Assembly: GCA_005791165.1 (NCBI GenBank) | Contig: SXXW01000039.1 | Location: forward strand, 1-35,055 | Direction of reading: 5' to 3' | DNA: 35,055 nt | DNA from: Cytophagaceae bacterium | GTDB taxonomy: Bacteria > Bacteroidota > Bacteroidia > Cytophagales > Spirosomataceae | Shown: in pieces, positions 8,991 through 17,182 of the stretch | Layout of the letters: every line of letters begins with the position of its first letter | How positions within the stretch are numbered: the first letter of the stretch is position 1 | Notes under the pieces: generated by a model | The model's database searches: none | Told to the model about the DNA's origin: nothing | What the model saw: the letters and a program-made list of their open reading frames with translations, nothing else | Position numbers and translations under genes: made by a program

Positions 8991-9581
8991 ATGGCTTACG
9001 ATAGTTTTAAAGTTTTACGTAGTTCTGCCGTTCCTTTGCCCATAGAAAATGTGGATACGGATCAAATTATTCCAGCTCGTTTTTTGAAAGCTACTGAACG
9101 AAAAGGTTTTGGTGATAACTTATTTAGAGATTGGCGATATGATAAAAACGACCAACCGAAATCTGATTTTATTTTAAATAATCCTACGTATTCAGGTAAG
9201 ATATTAGTGGGTGGTAAAAATTTTGGATCAGGTTCTTCACGGGAACATGCTGCCTGGGCCATTTATGATTATGGTTTTCGCTGCGTAGTTTCTTCGTTTT
9301 TTGCAGATATTTTTAGAGGAAACTCGATCAATGTAGGTATTTTACCTGTTCAAGTAAGCCCAGAATTTTTACATCAAATATTTACTGAGATTGAAAAAGA
9401 TCCTAAGGCTGAGTTGGAAGTAAGTTTGCCAGAACAAACCATTACTATTGTTCCAACAGGCGCTTCCGAGTCCTTTCAGATCAATGGTTATAAGAAGCAT
9501 AATTTATTAAATGGCTTTGATGACATCGATTATCTTCAAGCGATGAAAGATGAAATAGCTACGTTTGCACTAAACCGATAA
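8991..9581 (+). CDS. leuD: 3-isopropylmalate dehydratase small subunit
   Basis: This is the swivelling small subunit of isopropylmalate isomerase (196 residues, normal length). Signatures are ENVDTDQIIPARFLK near the N-terminus and the substrate-binding loop GKNFGSGSSREHAAWA at about residues 75-90. It pairs with LeuC encoded just upstream. The next gene begins 4 bases after its stop at a TTG codon, suggesting translational coupling. Confidence 0.98.
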   Translation: MAYDSFKVLRSSAVPLPIENVDTDQIIPARFLKATERKGFGDNLFRDWRYDKNDQPKSDFILNNPTYSGKILVGGKNFGSGSSREHAAWAIYDYGFRCVVSSFFADIFRGNSINVGILPVQVSPEFLHQIFTEIEKDPKAELEVSLPEQTITIVPTGASESFQINGYKKHNLLNGFDDIDYLQAMKDEIATFALNR

Positions 9582-9585
9582 GCAT

Positions 9586-11100
9586 TTGAAACGCCACATA
9601 GAAATAATGGACACGACTCTGCGCGATGGAGAACAAACAAGCGGGGTGTCGTTTTCAGCTTCTGAGAAATTAACGATTGCGCAATTACTTTTGACTGAAT
9701 TAAAAGTTGATCGGATTGAAATTGCCTCTGCTCGTGTTTCTGATGGCGAGTTTCAAGCAGTAAAAAAAATTACAGAATGGGCAGCCATTCATGGCTATCT
9801 GAATAAGGTCGAAGTGTTAACTTTTGTGGATGGTGGAACTTCGGTGGATTGGATGATATCTAGCGGTGCTAGAGTCATGAATTTGCTGACCAAGGGTTCT
9901 TTAAATCACTTGAAGCACCAACTGAAAAAATCTCCTGAACAACATTTTTCTGAAATAGCTGAATCCATTCATTTGGCCGTTTCTAAAGGATTAGAAGTAA
10001 ATGTGTATTTGGAAGATTGGAGCAACGGGATGCGGAATAGCAAAGAATATGTGATTGACTACCTTGACTTTATTCAACATTTGCCCATCAAACGCATTTT
10101 ATTGCCTGATACTTTAGGGGTTTTAATTCCTTCTGAGGTGGCAGTATTTATTTCGGAACTCGTTCAGCGGTATCCAAAAATTCATTTTGATTTTCATGCA
10201 CACAATGATTATGATTTAGGAACAGCGAATGCCCTTGAAGCTGTAAGGAATGGTGTACATGGTTTACATTTAACGGTTAATGGCATGGGGGAACGGGCAG
10301 GTAATGCTCCTTTAGCCAGTGTGATAGCTGTTTTGAATGACTATCAAAAAGATGTTTCTACTTCTGTTTGTGAAAAATCATTGTATAGCGTAAGTAAGTT
10401 GGTCGAGACTTTTTCAGGATTTAGAATTCCTGCCAACAAGCCCGTAGTAGGTGAAAATGTATTTACCCAAACTGCGGGAATTCATGCAGATGGGGATAAA
10501 AAGAATAATTTATATCACAATGATTTAATGCCTGAACGTTTTGGACGGGAGCGCAAATATGCGTTAGGTAAAACAAGTGGTAAGGCAAATATTGCGAACA
10601 ATTTGGCCCAATTAGGCATTCAACTTTCGGATCAAGATCTTAAAAAAGTAACCCAGCGAATTATTGAATTAGGAGATAGAAAAGAGGTAGTCACTCAAAA
10701 TGATCTTCCTTATATTATTTCAGATGTTTTGGATAGCAGTGCGATTGAGGAACGTGTTCAAGTTTTAAATTATGTGCTGACACATTCCAAGGATTTACGA
10801 CCTTCAGTTACATTAAAAATTTCCATTGACGGTGAATATTTTGAAGAACACGCACAAGGAGATGGTCAGTATGACGCTTTTATGAAAGCATTGTTGATCA
10901 TCTTTGAAAAAAATGGTCAAATTTTACCTCAATTAAAAGATTATGCGGTTCGAATCCCACCTGGTGGCGATTCAGATGCATTATGTGAAACGATTATTAC
11001 TTGGGCTCACGGGGATCGCGAGCTAATTACACGGGGTTTAGATTCTGACCAAACGGTTTCTGCGATCAAAGCCACTCAGAAAATGTTGAATTTAATTTAA
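9586..11100 (+). CDS. cimA: Citramalate synthase-like (CimA/LeuA family) acyltransferase
   Basis: This 504-residue enzyme condenses acetyl-CoA with a 2-oxo acid. It has the DRE-TIM metallolyase barrel (residues ~4-270: DTTLRDGEQTSGVSFS, metal ligands His204 and His206 in FHAHNDYD, NGMGERAGNAPL), then linker helices and a C-terminal LeuA-type allosteric domain (DGQYDAFMKAL, VRIPPGGDSDALCET). It strongly resembles Leptospira (R)-citramalate synthase as I recall it. At a constant offset of 3, that enzyme's pyruvate-pocket residues Leu81, Leu104 and Tyr144 correspond to Leu78, Leu101 and Tyr141 here. So pyruvate rather than 2-oxoisovalerate is the likely substrate, but 2-isopropylmalate synthase (LeuA) remains possible. 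The start is TTG: the next in-frame ATG (9607) would remove the first barrel strand. Confidence 0.75.
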   Translation: MKRHIEIMDTTLRDGEQTSGVSFSASEKLTIAQLLLTELKVDRIEIASARVSDGEFQAVKKITEWAAIHGYLNKVEVLTFVDGGTSVDWMISSGARVMNLLTKGSLNHLKHQLKKSPEQHFSEIAESIHLAVSKGLEVNVYLEDWSNGMRNSKEYVIDYLDFIQHLPIKRILLPDTLGVLIPSEVAVFISELVQRYPKIHFDFHAHNDYDLGTANALEAVRNGVHGLHLTVNGMGERAGNAPLASVIAVLNDYQKDVSTSVCEKSLYSVSKLVETFSGFRIPANKPVVGENVFTQTAGIHADGDKKNNLYHNDLMPERFGRERKYALGKTSGKANIANNLAQLGIQLSDQDLKKVTQRIIELGDRKEVVTQNDLPYIISDVLDSSAIEERVQVLNYVLTHSKDLRPSVTLKISIDGEYFEEHAQGDGQYDAFMKALLIIFEKNGQILPQLKDYAVRIPPGGDSDALCETIITWAHGDRELITRGLDSDQTVSAIKATQKMLNLI

Positions 11101-11107
11101 AATAAAA

Positions 11108-12181
11108 ATGGTGAAAAAGCATATTTTAATTGTTCCAGGGGATGGAATAGGCCAAGAAGTTACGGCAGTCGGCAAAAAAGTATTAGAGAAAATTGCTTCC
11201 AAATTTGGTCACGAGTTTACATATGATGAGGCATTAATTGGTCATGAGGCGATAGAGGCAACAGGCGATCCACTTCCTGCTGAGACTTTAGCAAAAATGA
11301 AGGCCTCGGATGCAGTTCTTTTTGGCGCCGTAGGTCATCCCAAATATGATAATGATCCTTCAGCCAAAGTTAGACCTGAGCAGGGTTTATTGAAAATGCG
11401 TAAGGAATTAGGTTTATATGCGAATTTGAGACCTATAAAATTGTTTGATGAATTATTAGGGGCTTCGAGCATTAAACCAGAAATCTTAAAAGGAGCAGAT
11501 ATCCTTTTCTTTCGAGAATTAACTGGAGATATATATTTTGGTGAAAAAGGTCGTAAAAACAATGGGGATACTGCCTATGATGTGGCTGAATATAGCCGTT
11601 ACGAGGTTGAGCGCATTGGCCGAAAGGCATTTGATGCGGCAATGACGCGTAAAAAGCATTTGGTTTCCGTAGATAAAGCGAATGTGTTAGAATCTTCTCG
11701 TTTATGGAGAGAAGTTATTCAAAAATTAGCTTTGGAATATCCAGAGGTGACGGTCGAGTATCAATTTGTGGATGCTACAGCGATGTTGTTAATTAAAGAT
11801 CCAAAGCGTTTTGATGTGGTGGTAACGGCTAATTTATTTGGCGATATTTTAACAGATGAAGCCTCTCAAATTGCTGGTTCTATGGGGATGTTGGCTTCTG
11901 CATCCATCGGTGATGGAACAGGTGTTTATGAACCTATTCATGGTTCTGCGCATGATATCACTGGAAAAGGTTTGGCTAATCCTTTAGCTTCTATTTTATC
12001 AGCGGCTTTGTTGTTAGATATATCATTTGGCTTAAAGAAAGAGTCGGAGACGATTATAAAAGCGGTAGATGCTTTATTGAAAAAGGGTTTCAGGACCCGT
12101 GATATAGCAGATGCTAGTACTCCAGCGAATATGATTTTAGGTACTGAGGCGATTGGCGAGGAAATTCTAAAATTGATTTGA
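11108..12181 (+). CDS. leuB: 3-isopropylmalate dehydrogenase
   Basis: This NAD-dependent beta-decarboxylating dehydrogenase (357 residues) makes 2-oxoisocaproate for leucine. It also acts on 3-methylmalate in the citramalate route. Visible motifs are the N-terminal VPGDGIGQEV, the substrate-binding LRKE-like KMRKELGLYANLRP, FFRELTGDIYFGEKG, and the NAD-binding/metal region NLFGDILTDEASQIAGSMGMLASASIG with EPIHGSAHDITGKGLANP. It is the last gene of the operon, 7 bases after the synthase. A strong hairpin follows at 12202-12232. Confidence 0.98.
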   Translation: MVKKHILIVPGDGIGQEVTAVGKKVLEKIASKFGHEFTYDEALIGHEAIEATGDPLPAETLAKMKASDAVLFGAVGHPKYDNDPSAKVRPEQGLLKMRKELGLYANLRPIKLFDELLGASSIKPEILKGADILFFRELTGDIYFGEKGRKNNGDTAYDVAEYSRYEVERIGRKAFDAAMTRKKHLVSVDKANVLESSRLWREVIQKLALEYPEVTVEYQFVDATAMLLIKDPKRFDVVVTANLFGDILTDEASQIAGSMGMLASASIGDGTGVYEPIHGSAHDITGKGLANPLASILSAALLLDISFGLKKESETIIKAVDALLKKGFRTRDIADASTPANMILGTEAIGEEILKLI

Positions 12182-12201
12182 TTCCAAATATTTGTATTTT
12201 T

Positions 12202-12232
12202 ATGCTCAGGGATTTGTCTCTGAGCATTTTTT
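12202..12232 (+). terminator. Terminator-like hairpin abutting next start codon
   Basis: An 11-bp stem (12202-12212 with 12217-12227, one G-T wobble) closes a TTTG tetraloop and is followed by T's up to base 12232. It is a textbook intrinsic terminator for leuB, 20 bases past its stop. The ATG of the next gene starts at 12233, immediately after the T run, so the two elements abut. Confidence 0.85.
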
Positions 12233-12721
12233 ATGGAAGTAATTGTCGTTTTAGGTTCTCCCAATTTTCCTGATGGTACTTTAGGTCCCATTGCGCTGGA
12301 TCGCATTAAAGGCTGCTTGTCTATTTTTGATCCTACCAAACATAAAATACTTTGTACGGGTGGTTTTGGTGCTCATTTTAATACGAGCCCTGTCGCGCAT
12401 GCGAATTACCTAAAGGATTTTTTAATCCAAAAAGGAGTTCCTTCAACTGCTTTTTTACCGTTGGCCTTCTCTTCAAACACTGTTGAGGATGCGGTGATGT
12501 CTAAATTTATTCTGAAGGAAGTCGAATATAAAAACCTTTTAATCCTCACCTCTGAATATCATTTAGCCCGAGTGAAATTTATATTTACTGAAATTTTAAA
12601 AGATTTCAATTTGAGTTTCAATGCGGTTATACATCATTCCATGGATGATTTGTTGGAACCATTAATCCAACATGAAAAACTTGCTATGGAACAATTAAAA
12701 TCAAACGGATTATATTATTAA
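12233..12721 (+). CDS. Small YdcF/DUF218-family protein
   Basis: This 162-residue protein of the ElyC/SanA/YdcF (DUF218) superfamily has a Rossmann-like fold of uncertain chemistry, and some members are linked to envelope processes. Family features are the opening strand and loop EVIVVLGSPN, then CTGGFGAH at about residues 42-49, FSSNTVEDAVMS at ~83-94 and ILTSEYHLARVKFIF at ~104-118. Unlike the second family member at 17179-17958 it has no membrane segment or signal peptide. The start cannot be later without losing the first strand, yet the ATG directly follows the T tract of the leuB terminator. It may be co-transcribed with the S9 peptidase 13 bases downstream. Confidence 0.85.
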   Translation: MEVIVVLGSPNFPDGTLGPIALDRIKGCLSIFDPTKHKILCTGGFGAHFNTSPVAHANYLKDFLIQKGVPSTAFLPLAFSSNTVEDAVMSKFILKEVEYKNLLILTSEYHLARVKFIFTEILKDFNLSFNAVIHHSMDDLLEPLIQHEKLAMEQLKSNGLYY

Positions 12722-12734
12722 AACCTTTTTTGAA

Positions 12735-14879
12735 ATGAAAAATTTCTTCTTCTACATTCTTCTAATATTTTCAACCCAATTATCTCTCGCTCAGCAGAAT
12801 GCTTTAAAGCCGATTGAAGTAACTGATATGTTGAAAATTAAAACGATTGGAAAGCCTCAAATTTCTCCAGATGGTTTATATGTTCTTTTTTCGATCATGG
12901 AAATTAAAGATGATGTGGATAAAAAAGGTGATTTTACCTATCTTACCCAATTGTATTTAGGCGAGATAAAGACTAAAACGTATCGGGCGTTGACCTCCGG
13001 CAAATATTCCATTTCATCACCTTCATGGAGTCCTGATGGCAGTTCAATCTTATTCTCTAGAGATAACGGTAATAAATCCCAAGCATATATTATGAAGTTA
13101 AATGGGGGAGAACCTATAGCTATCACAACGTCTTCTAGAGGTGTAATTAATCCTATTTGGTCTAATGATGGCCAATTTATCTTTTATCAAGAACGAAAAT
13201 CGATGAAAGAATATTTGTTGGATTCCTTACATAATCCTTCGAAGTCTATTCCTTCATGGAATATTGAAAAACCGAAATTGGATGCAAATGTATATGCCCT
13301 TTCATCTAAAGCTGACCCCAATGGAAGTATAAATGAGGTTAGAGCCTATTTATATCAAAATGAAAAAGATAAAAAGGCAAAGGTTATTAATCGGTTAAAT
13401 TTTCAAGAAGAGACTACAACGACTGGTGAATTTCCAATTAACTTATTATTTAAAATTTCAGTGAATGGCTCCTCTAAACCCGTTTTGATCAATAATCCTT
13501 ATGAACTTTGGGCAGAATGGATAGAAACCCCCAAAGGTATTATAGCCATCATTCCGGTCGATAGTGTTACACATCCTGACCGTGTTTTAGATCATAAAAT
13601 TGTGTTGTATAATCGATCCAATAATCAATATACTACCCTTGTGGAAAAGAAAGATTTTGCATATTCGAATATCAATTTAAGCCCAGATGGGAATTTCTTA
13701 TCCTATGTAGAAACTAGTACTTCGATAGTTCGAAATGGTACTTTAAAGATTCTTAATTTGAATAACTTTGACATGATCGAGGTACCCATGGATCGGGTTG
13801 TCACTCAAATGAAATGGTCAGAGAATAGCGAAAATATTTATTTTACAGCTCAAGATCGAGGGGGGGCTCCCTTTTTTGTTTATAATATAAAGACAAAAAA
13901 GGTTAAACAAATTACTTCTGAAGTGGATGGTATTTTAGGTTTTGATGTTAAAGATGGTAATTTAATTTACTCCAAAACTTGTATAAACAATCCATCTGAA
14001 CTTTATGTAAATGATTTACGAGGAGCCTCTGAGTCTCTTTTTACGGCTGAAAATACAAAATGGCTAGTGGGTAAATCGATTTCAAAACCTATCAAAAAGT
14101 CTTTTCTAAACAAAAAAGGTCATCGAGTTGATTATTGGTTAATGAAGCCCATGAATTATCTATCAGGAGTTCAATATCCTTTGGTTGTCGATATTCATGG
14201 AGGTCCTTCTGCGATGTGGGGAACTGGAGAGGCAAGCATGTGGCATGAATTTCAATATTATGCAAGTAAAGGAATGGGAGTTGTTTTTGGCAATCCTAGG
14301 GGAAGTGGTGGGTATGGATCAGCGTTTTTAGCTGCCAATGTTAAAGATTGGGGAACTGGACCTATGTCAGACATTATGCAAATGACTGATTTAGCCGTAA
14401 AGGAAGGTTGGGTCGATACAACTCAATTAGCTATCACGGGAGGCTCGTATGCAGGTTATTTAGTTACTTGGATGATCGGACACACAAATCGGTTTAAAGT
14501 AGCATGTTCCCAAAGAGGAGTTTATGAGTTAAGTACTTTTTTAGGTGAGGGTAATGCGTGGCGATTAGCTCCTCGATATTTTGGTGGTTATCCTTGGGAA
14601 AAAACAGCTAGAACTATATTAGACCGAGAGTCGCCATTGACCTATGTTCAAAACATTCGGACTCCATTAATTATTTTTCATGGGGAAAATGATTTGAGAA
14701 CGGGAGTCATTGGAAGTGAGACGCTATATAAAAGTTTAAAAATTATGGGCCGCGATGTGGAATATGTTAGACATCCAGATGCTTCTCATGAAATAACTAG
14801 GACTGGAAATAATCGTCAAAGAATCGATCAGATGCTTCGTACCTATGAATTTTTTAGACGGTATTTGAAATTGAATTGA
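12735..14879 (+). CDS. Exported S9 family peptidase (prolyl oligopeptidase type)
   Basis: This 714-residue serine peptidase is secreted past the inner membrane. The N-terminal 19 residues are hydrophobic and end in SLAQQ, a likely signal peptide. Residues ~30-430 contain WD40/TolB-like propeller repeats (SPDGLYVLFS, SWSPDGSSILFSRDN, NLSPDGNFLSYVE). The C-terminal alpha/beta hydrolase domain carries the oxyanion region DIHGGPSAMWG, the nucleophile Ser571 in GGSYAGY, Asp653 in HGENDLRTG and His685 in HPDASHE. This is the dipeptidyl/acylaminoacyl peptidase class, probably cleaving short peptides in the periplasm or cell surface. A shared hairpin separates it from the convergent M42 peptidase gene. 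Confidence 0.94.
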   Translation: MKNFFFYILLIFSTQLSLAQQNALKPIEVTDMLKIKTIGKPQISPDGLYVLFSIMEIKDDVDKKGDFTYLTQLYLGEIKTKTYRALTSGKYSISSPSWSPDGSSILFSRDNGNKSQAYIMKLNGGEPIAITTSSRGVINPIWSNDGQFIFYQERKSMKEYLLDSLHNPSKSIPSWNIEKPKLDANVYALSSKADPNGSINEVRAYLYQNEKDKKAKVINRLNFQEETTTTGEFPINLLFKISVNGSSKPVLINNPYELWAEWIETPKGIIAIIPVDSVTHPDRVLDHKIVLYNRSNNQYTTLVEKKDFAYSNINLSPDGNFLSYVETSTSIVRNGTLKILNLNNFDMIEVPMDRVVTQMKWSENSENIYFTAQDRGGAPFFVYNIKTKKVKQITSEVDGILGFDVKDGNLIYSKTCINNPSELYVNDLRGASESLFTAENTKWLVGKSISKPIKKSFLNKKGHRVDYWLMKPMNYLSGVQYPLVVDIHGGPSAMWGTGEASMWHEFQYYASKGMGVVFGNPRGSGGYGSAFLAANVKDWGTGPMSDIMQMTDLAVKEGWVDTTQLAITGGSYAGYLVTWMIGHTNRFKVACSQRGVYELSTFLGEGNAWRLAPRYFGGYPWEKTARTILDRESPLTYVQNIRTPLIIFHGENDLRTGVIGSETLYKSLKIMGRDVEYVRHPDASHEITRTGNNRQRIDQMLRTYEFFRRYLKLN

Positions 14880-14899
14880 TTTCAATAGTCTGAATATGC

Positions 14900-14931
14900 A
14901 AAAAAGGTGAATGTTTCCATTCACCTTTTTT
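14900..14931. terminator. Bidirectional terminator between convergent peptidases
   Basis: A perfect 14-bp stem (14900-14913 with 14918-14931) with a TTTC loop and core GGTGAATG/CATTCACC is bounded by A and T runs. It lies between the plus-strand S9 peptidase and the minus-strand M42 peptidase and can terminate both. Confidence 0.88.
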
Positions 14932-14970
14932 GTTGTCGACTTATCGTGAAACCTGAAGTTATGTTAAAAT

Positions 14971-16041
14971 TTATTTAAAATATCTCCAATCTTCATTTCC
15001 TTTTACTTTGAGAAGCGTTTGGTAAATTAAATCTATCACGGCATTCATGTCATCTTTGGCAATCATTTCTACCGTGGTATGCATATATTTTAAAGGCAAG
15101 GAAATTAAAGCGGACGCGACTCCTTCAGTGGCATAAGCAAAAGAATCTGTGTCAGTACCAGTAGACCGAGAAACGGCTTGCCTTTGATATGAAATTTTAT
15201 TTTCTTCCGCTATGTCAATGATAAAATCACGCACATTATTTTGTACGGCAGGACCATAACAGATGACGGGCCCTTTTCCACAAGACATATCGCCTTGGGT
15301 TTTTTTATTGTACATGGGCGACTGGGTATCATGTGTAACGTCCGTAATAAATGCCAAATCAGGTTTTAATCTGCGGACGATCATTTCAGATCCACGTAAT
15401 CCAATTTCTTCCTGTACTGAATTAACAATGTATAACGTATAGGATAGTTTGATTTTCTTTTCCTTAAGTCTTCTGGCTACTTCGGCAATCATGTAACCAC
15501 CGATTCGATTATCTAAAGCTCTACCTACTAGATACTTTTTATTCAGTTCCATTAATCCATCTTCGAAAGTAACGACACAGCCTACATGTATACCCATTTT
15601 TTCGACTTCTTTTTTATTGGATGCACCACAATCAATAAAAATATCGGATATGCTAGGAACTTTGTCCTTCGCTAAATCGCGCACGTGAATCGCGGGCCAA
15701 CCAAATATACCTTTGATGATTTTATCTTTCGTGTGAATATTTGCACGCATGGAAGGAGCAATTAAAGCATCAGAGCCTCCATTTCTACGTAGAAATAAAT
15801 ATCCATTTTCATCTATGTAATTGACAAACCAGGAAATTTCATCTGCATGAGCTTCTATGACAACAGAATAGGGCTGACCTGGATTAATAACACCTACAGC
15901 TGTACCATAAGTATCTATAATTTTTTCATCTATATAAGGTTTAATGTAGTCTAGCCATATTTTTTGGCCTGACATTTCAAATCCAGTGGGTGATGCGTTA
16001 TTTAAATAGTTATATAAGAATTCGTTCGCTTTGTTTGACAT
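14971..16041 (-). CDS. M42 family metallo-aminopeptidase
   Basis: This cytoplasmic di-metal aminopeptidase (FrvX/PepA-glutamyl type, 356 residues) trims N-terminal residues from peptides. The metal and catalytic residues are all in place: His65 and Asp67 in EAHADEI, Asp177 in GRALDNRIGG, Glu211/Glu212 in VQEEIGLRGSEM, Asp234 in FITDVTHDT and His321 in KYMHTTVEMI. It has no signal peptide. Members usually form large tetrahedral dodecamers. It is a single minus-strand gene with a 166-base gap to the divergent pfkA. Confidence 0.93.
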   Translation of the reverse strand: MSNKANEFLYNYLNNASPTGFEMSGQKIWLDYIKPYIDEKIIDTYGTAVGVINPGQPYSVVIEAHADEISWFVNYIDENGYLFLRRNGGSDALIAPSMRANIHTKDKIIKGIFGWPAIHVRDLAKDKVPSISDIFIDCGASNKKEVEKMGIHVGCVVTFEDGLMELNKKYLVGRALDNRIGGYMIAEVARRLKEKKIKLSYTLYIVNSVQEEIGLRGSEMIVRRLKPDLAFITDVTHDTQSPMYNKKTQGDMSCGKGPVICYGPAVQNNVRDFIIDIAEENKISYQRQAVSRSTGTDTDSFAYATEGVASALISLPLKYMHTTVEMIAKDDMNAVIDLIYQTLLKVKGNEDWRYFK

Positions 16042-16162
16042 AATTTGTATTTTTTTGCAAGTTACTAATGCTTGTTTATAATTAATTTTTAATAAAATAA
16101 TATTTTTAAGTTTTTTTGAATCATTAAAAATTTATTTTAGCTGATATAATCTATAAAGATTG

Positions 16163-16170
16163 TATTTTTG
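16163..16170 (+). promoter_or_regulatory. Candidate -7 box for pfkA
   Basis: TATTTTTG matches the Bacteroidota -7 consensus TAnnTTTG, 37 bases before the pfkA ATG, giving an inferred leader of about 30 bases. No TTG at a proper -33 spacing stands out. Confidence 0.45.
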
Positions 16171-16207
16171 AATGTATGAAAAGTTGGAGTGACATAAAAT
16201 TGATTAA

Positions 16208-17182
16208 ATGAAAAAAATAGCTGTCTTTACATCAGGAGGTGATGCTCCTGGAATGAATGCTTGCATACGCGCCATTGTACGTGGCGCCGCTTATCATAAT
16301 GTTGATGTTTTTGGCATCGTTAGAGGTTATAATGGAATGATAAAAGGAGACATTATTCCTTTAAATTCTCAATCCGTCAGTAATATAATTCAAAGAGGTG
16401 GTACCATCCTAAAATCAGCTCGATCAAAAGAATTTATGACCTCAGAAGGTCGTCAAAAAGCGTACGATCAGTTGAAAGAAAAAGGAATAGAAGGTCTAGT
16501 TGCCATTGGTGGTAATGGTACATTTACAGGTGCTGAAATTTTCTACAATGAATTTAAAATTCCTACAGTGGGTGCTCCAGGCACCATCGACAATGATTTG
16601 TATGGAACGGATTATACGATTGGGTATGATACCGCTGTAAACACTGCTTTAGATGCGATAGATAAGATCCGCGATACGGCTGATTCACATGACCGAGTAT
16701 TTTTTATTGAAGTCATGGGGCGCGATTCAGGATACATAGCGATTGAATGCGGCATAGCAGGAGGTGCAGAAGCTGTTATGATTCCTGAAAATTTAACCCC
16801 TGTCAGTGAGATTGTAGCAATTTTACAAAAAGGATTTGCAAAGGCTAAGTCTTCTTCTATTGTAGTAGTAGCTGAGGGTGATGAAGAAGGAAATGCACAA
16901 ATAATAGCCAAAAAAATAAAAGAAAGTATGAGTGCTGAGTTGGATATCCGAGTAACTACTTTAGGCCATATTCAACGAGGTGGAATTCCGACTGCTTCTG
17001 ATCGAATATTAGCTAGTAGATTAGGTTTAGGAGCATTAGAAGGATTGTTAAGAGGGGAGAAGAACGTAATGGCCGGCGTGGTTAATAACCAATTAGTGTA
17101 TACTCCATTCCATGATACCATTACTAAAAAGAAACCTGTTTCTGAAGATTTAATCAGAATGGTAGAAATCTTATCTACTTAG
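16208..17182 (+). CDS. pfkA: 6-phosphofructokinase
   Basis: This glycolytic enzyme phosphorylates fructose 6-phosphate to fructose 1,6-bisphosphate. The 324 residues match the bacterial PfkA length. Motifs are the N-terminal TSGGDAPGMNACIR, the catalytic PGTIDND (Asp128), EVMGRDSGYIA and LGHIQRGGIPTASDRILAS. In the GGDGS nucleotide/metal motif it reads GGNGT (Asn103, Gly104). Gly at the second position points to ATP rather than pyrophosphate as phosphoryl donor, while Asp-to-Asn at 103 is unusual compared with E. coli. The gene ends with a stop codon overlapping, by 4 bases, the stop of the convergent YdcF-family gene, with no terminator between. Confidence 0.95.
   Translation: MKKIAVFTSGGDAPGMNACIRAIVRGAAYHNVDVFGIVRGYNGMIKGDIIPLNSQSVSNIIQRGGTILKSARSKEFMTSEGRQKAYDQLKEKGIEGLVAIGGNGTFTGAEIFYNEFKIPTVGAPGTIDNDLYGTDYTIGYDTAVNTALDAIDKIRDTADSHDRVFFIEVMGRDSGYIAIECGIAGGAEAVMIPENLTPVSEIVAILQKGFAKAKSSSIVVVAEGDEEGNAQIIAKKIKESMSAELDIRVTTLGHIQRGGIPTASDRILASRLGLGALEGLLRGEKNVMAGVVNNQLVYTPFHDTITKKKPVSEDLIRMVEILST

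Noticed and set aside
11938..12339. 133-residue minus-strand ORF over the leuB end and ydcF start
   Set aside because: It is antisense to two clear family members and runs through the leuB terminator.
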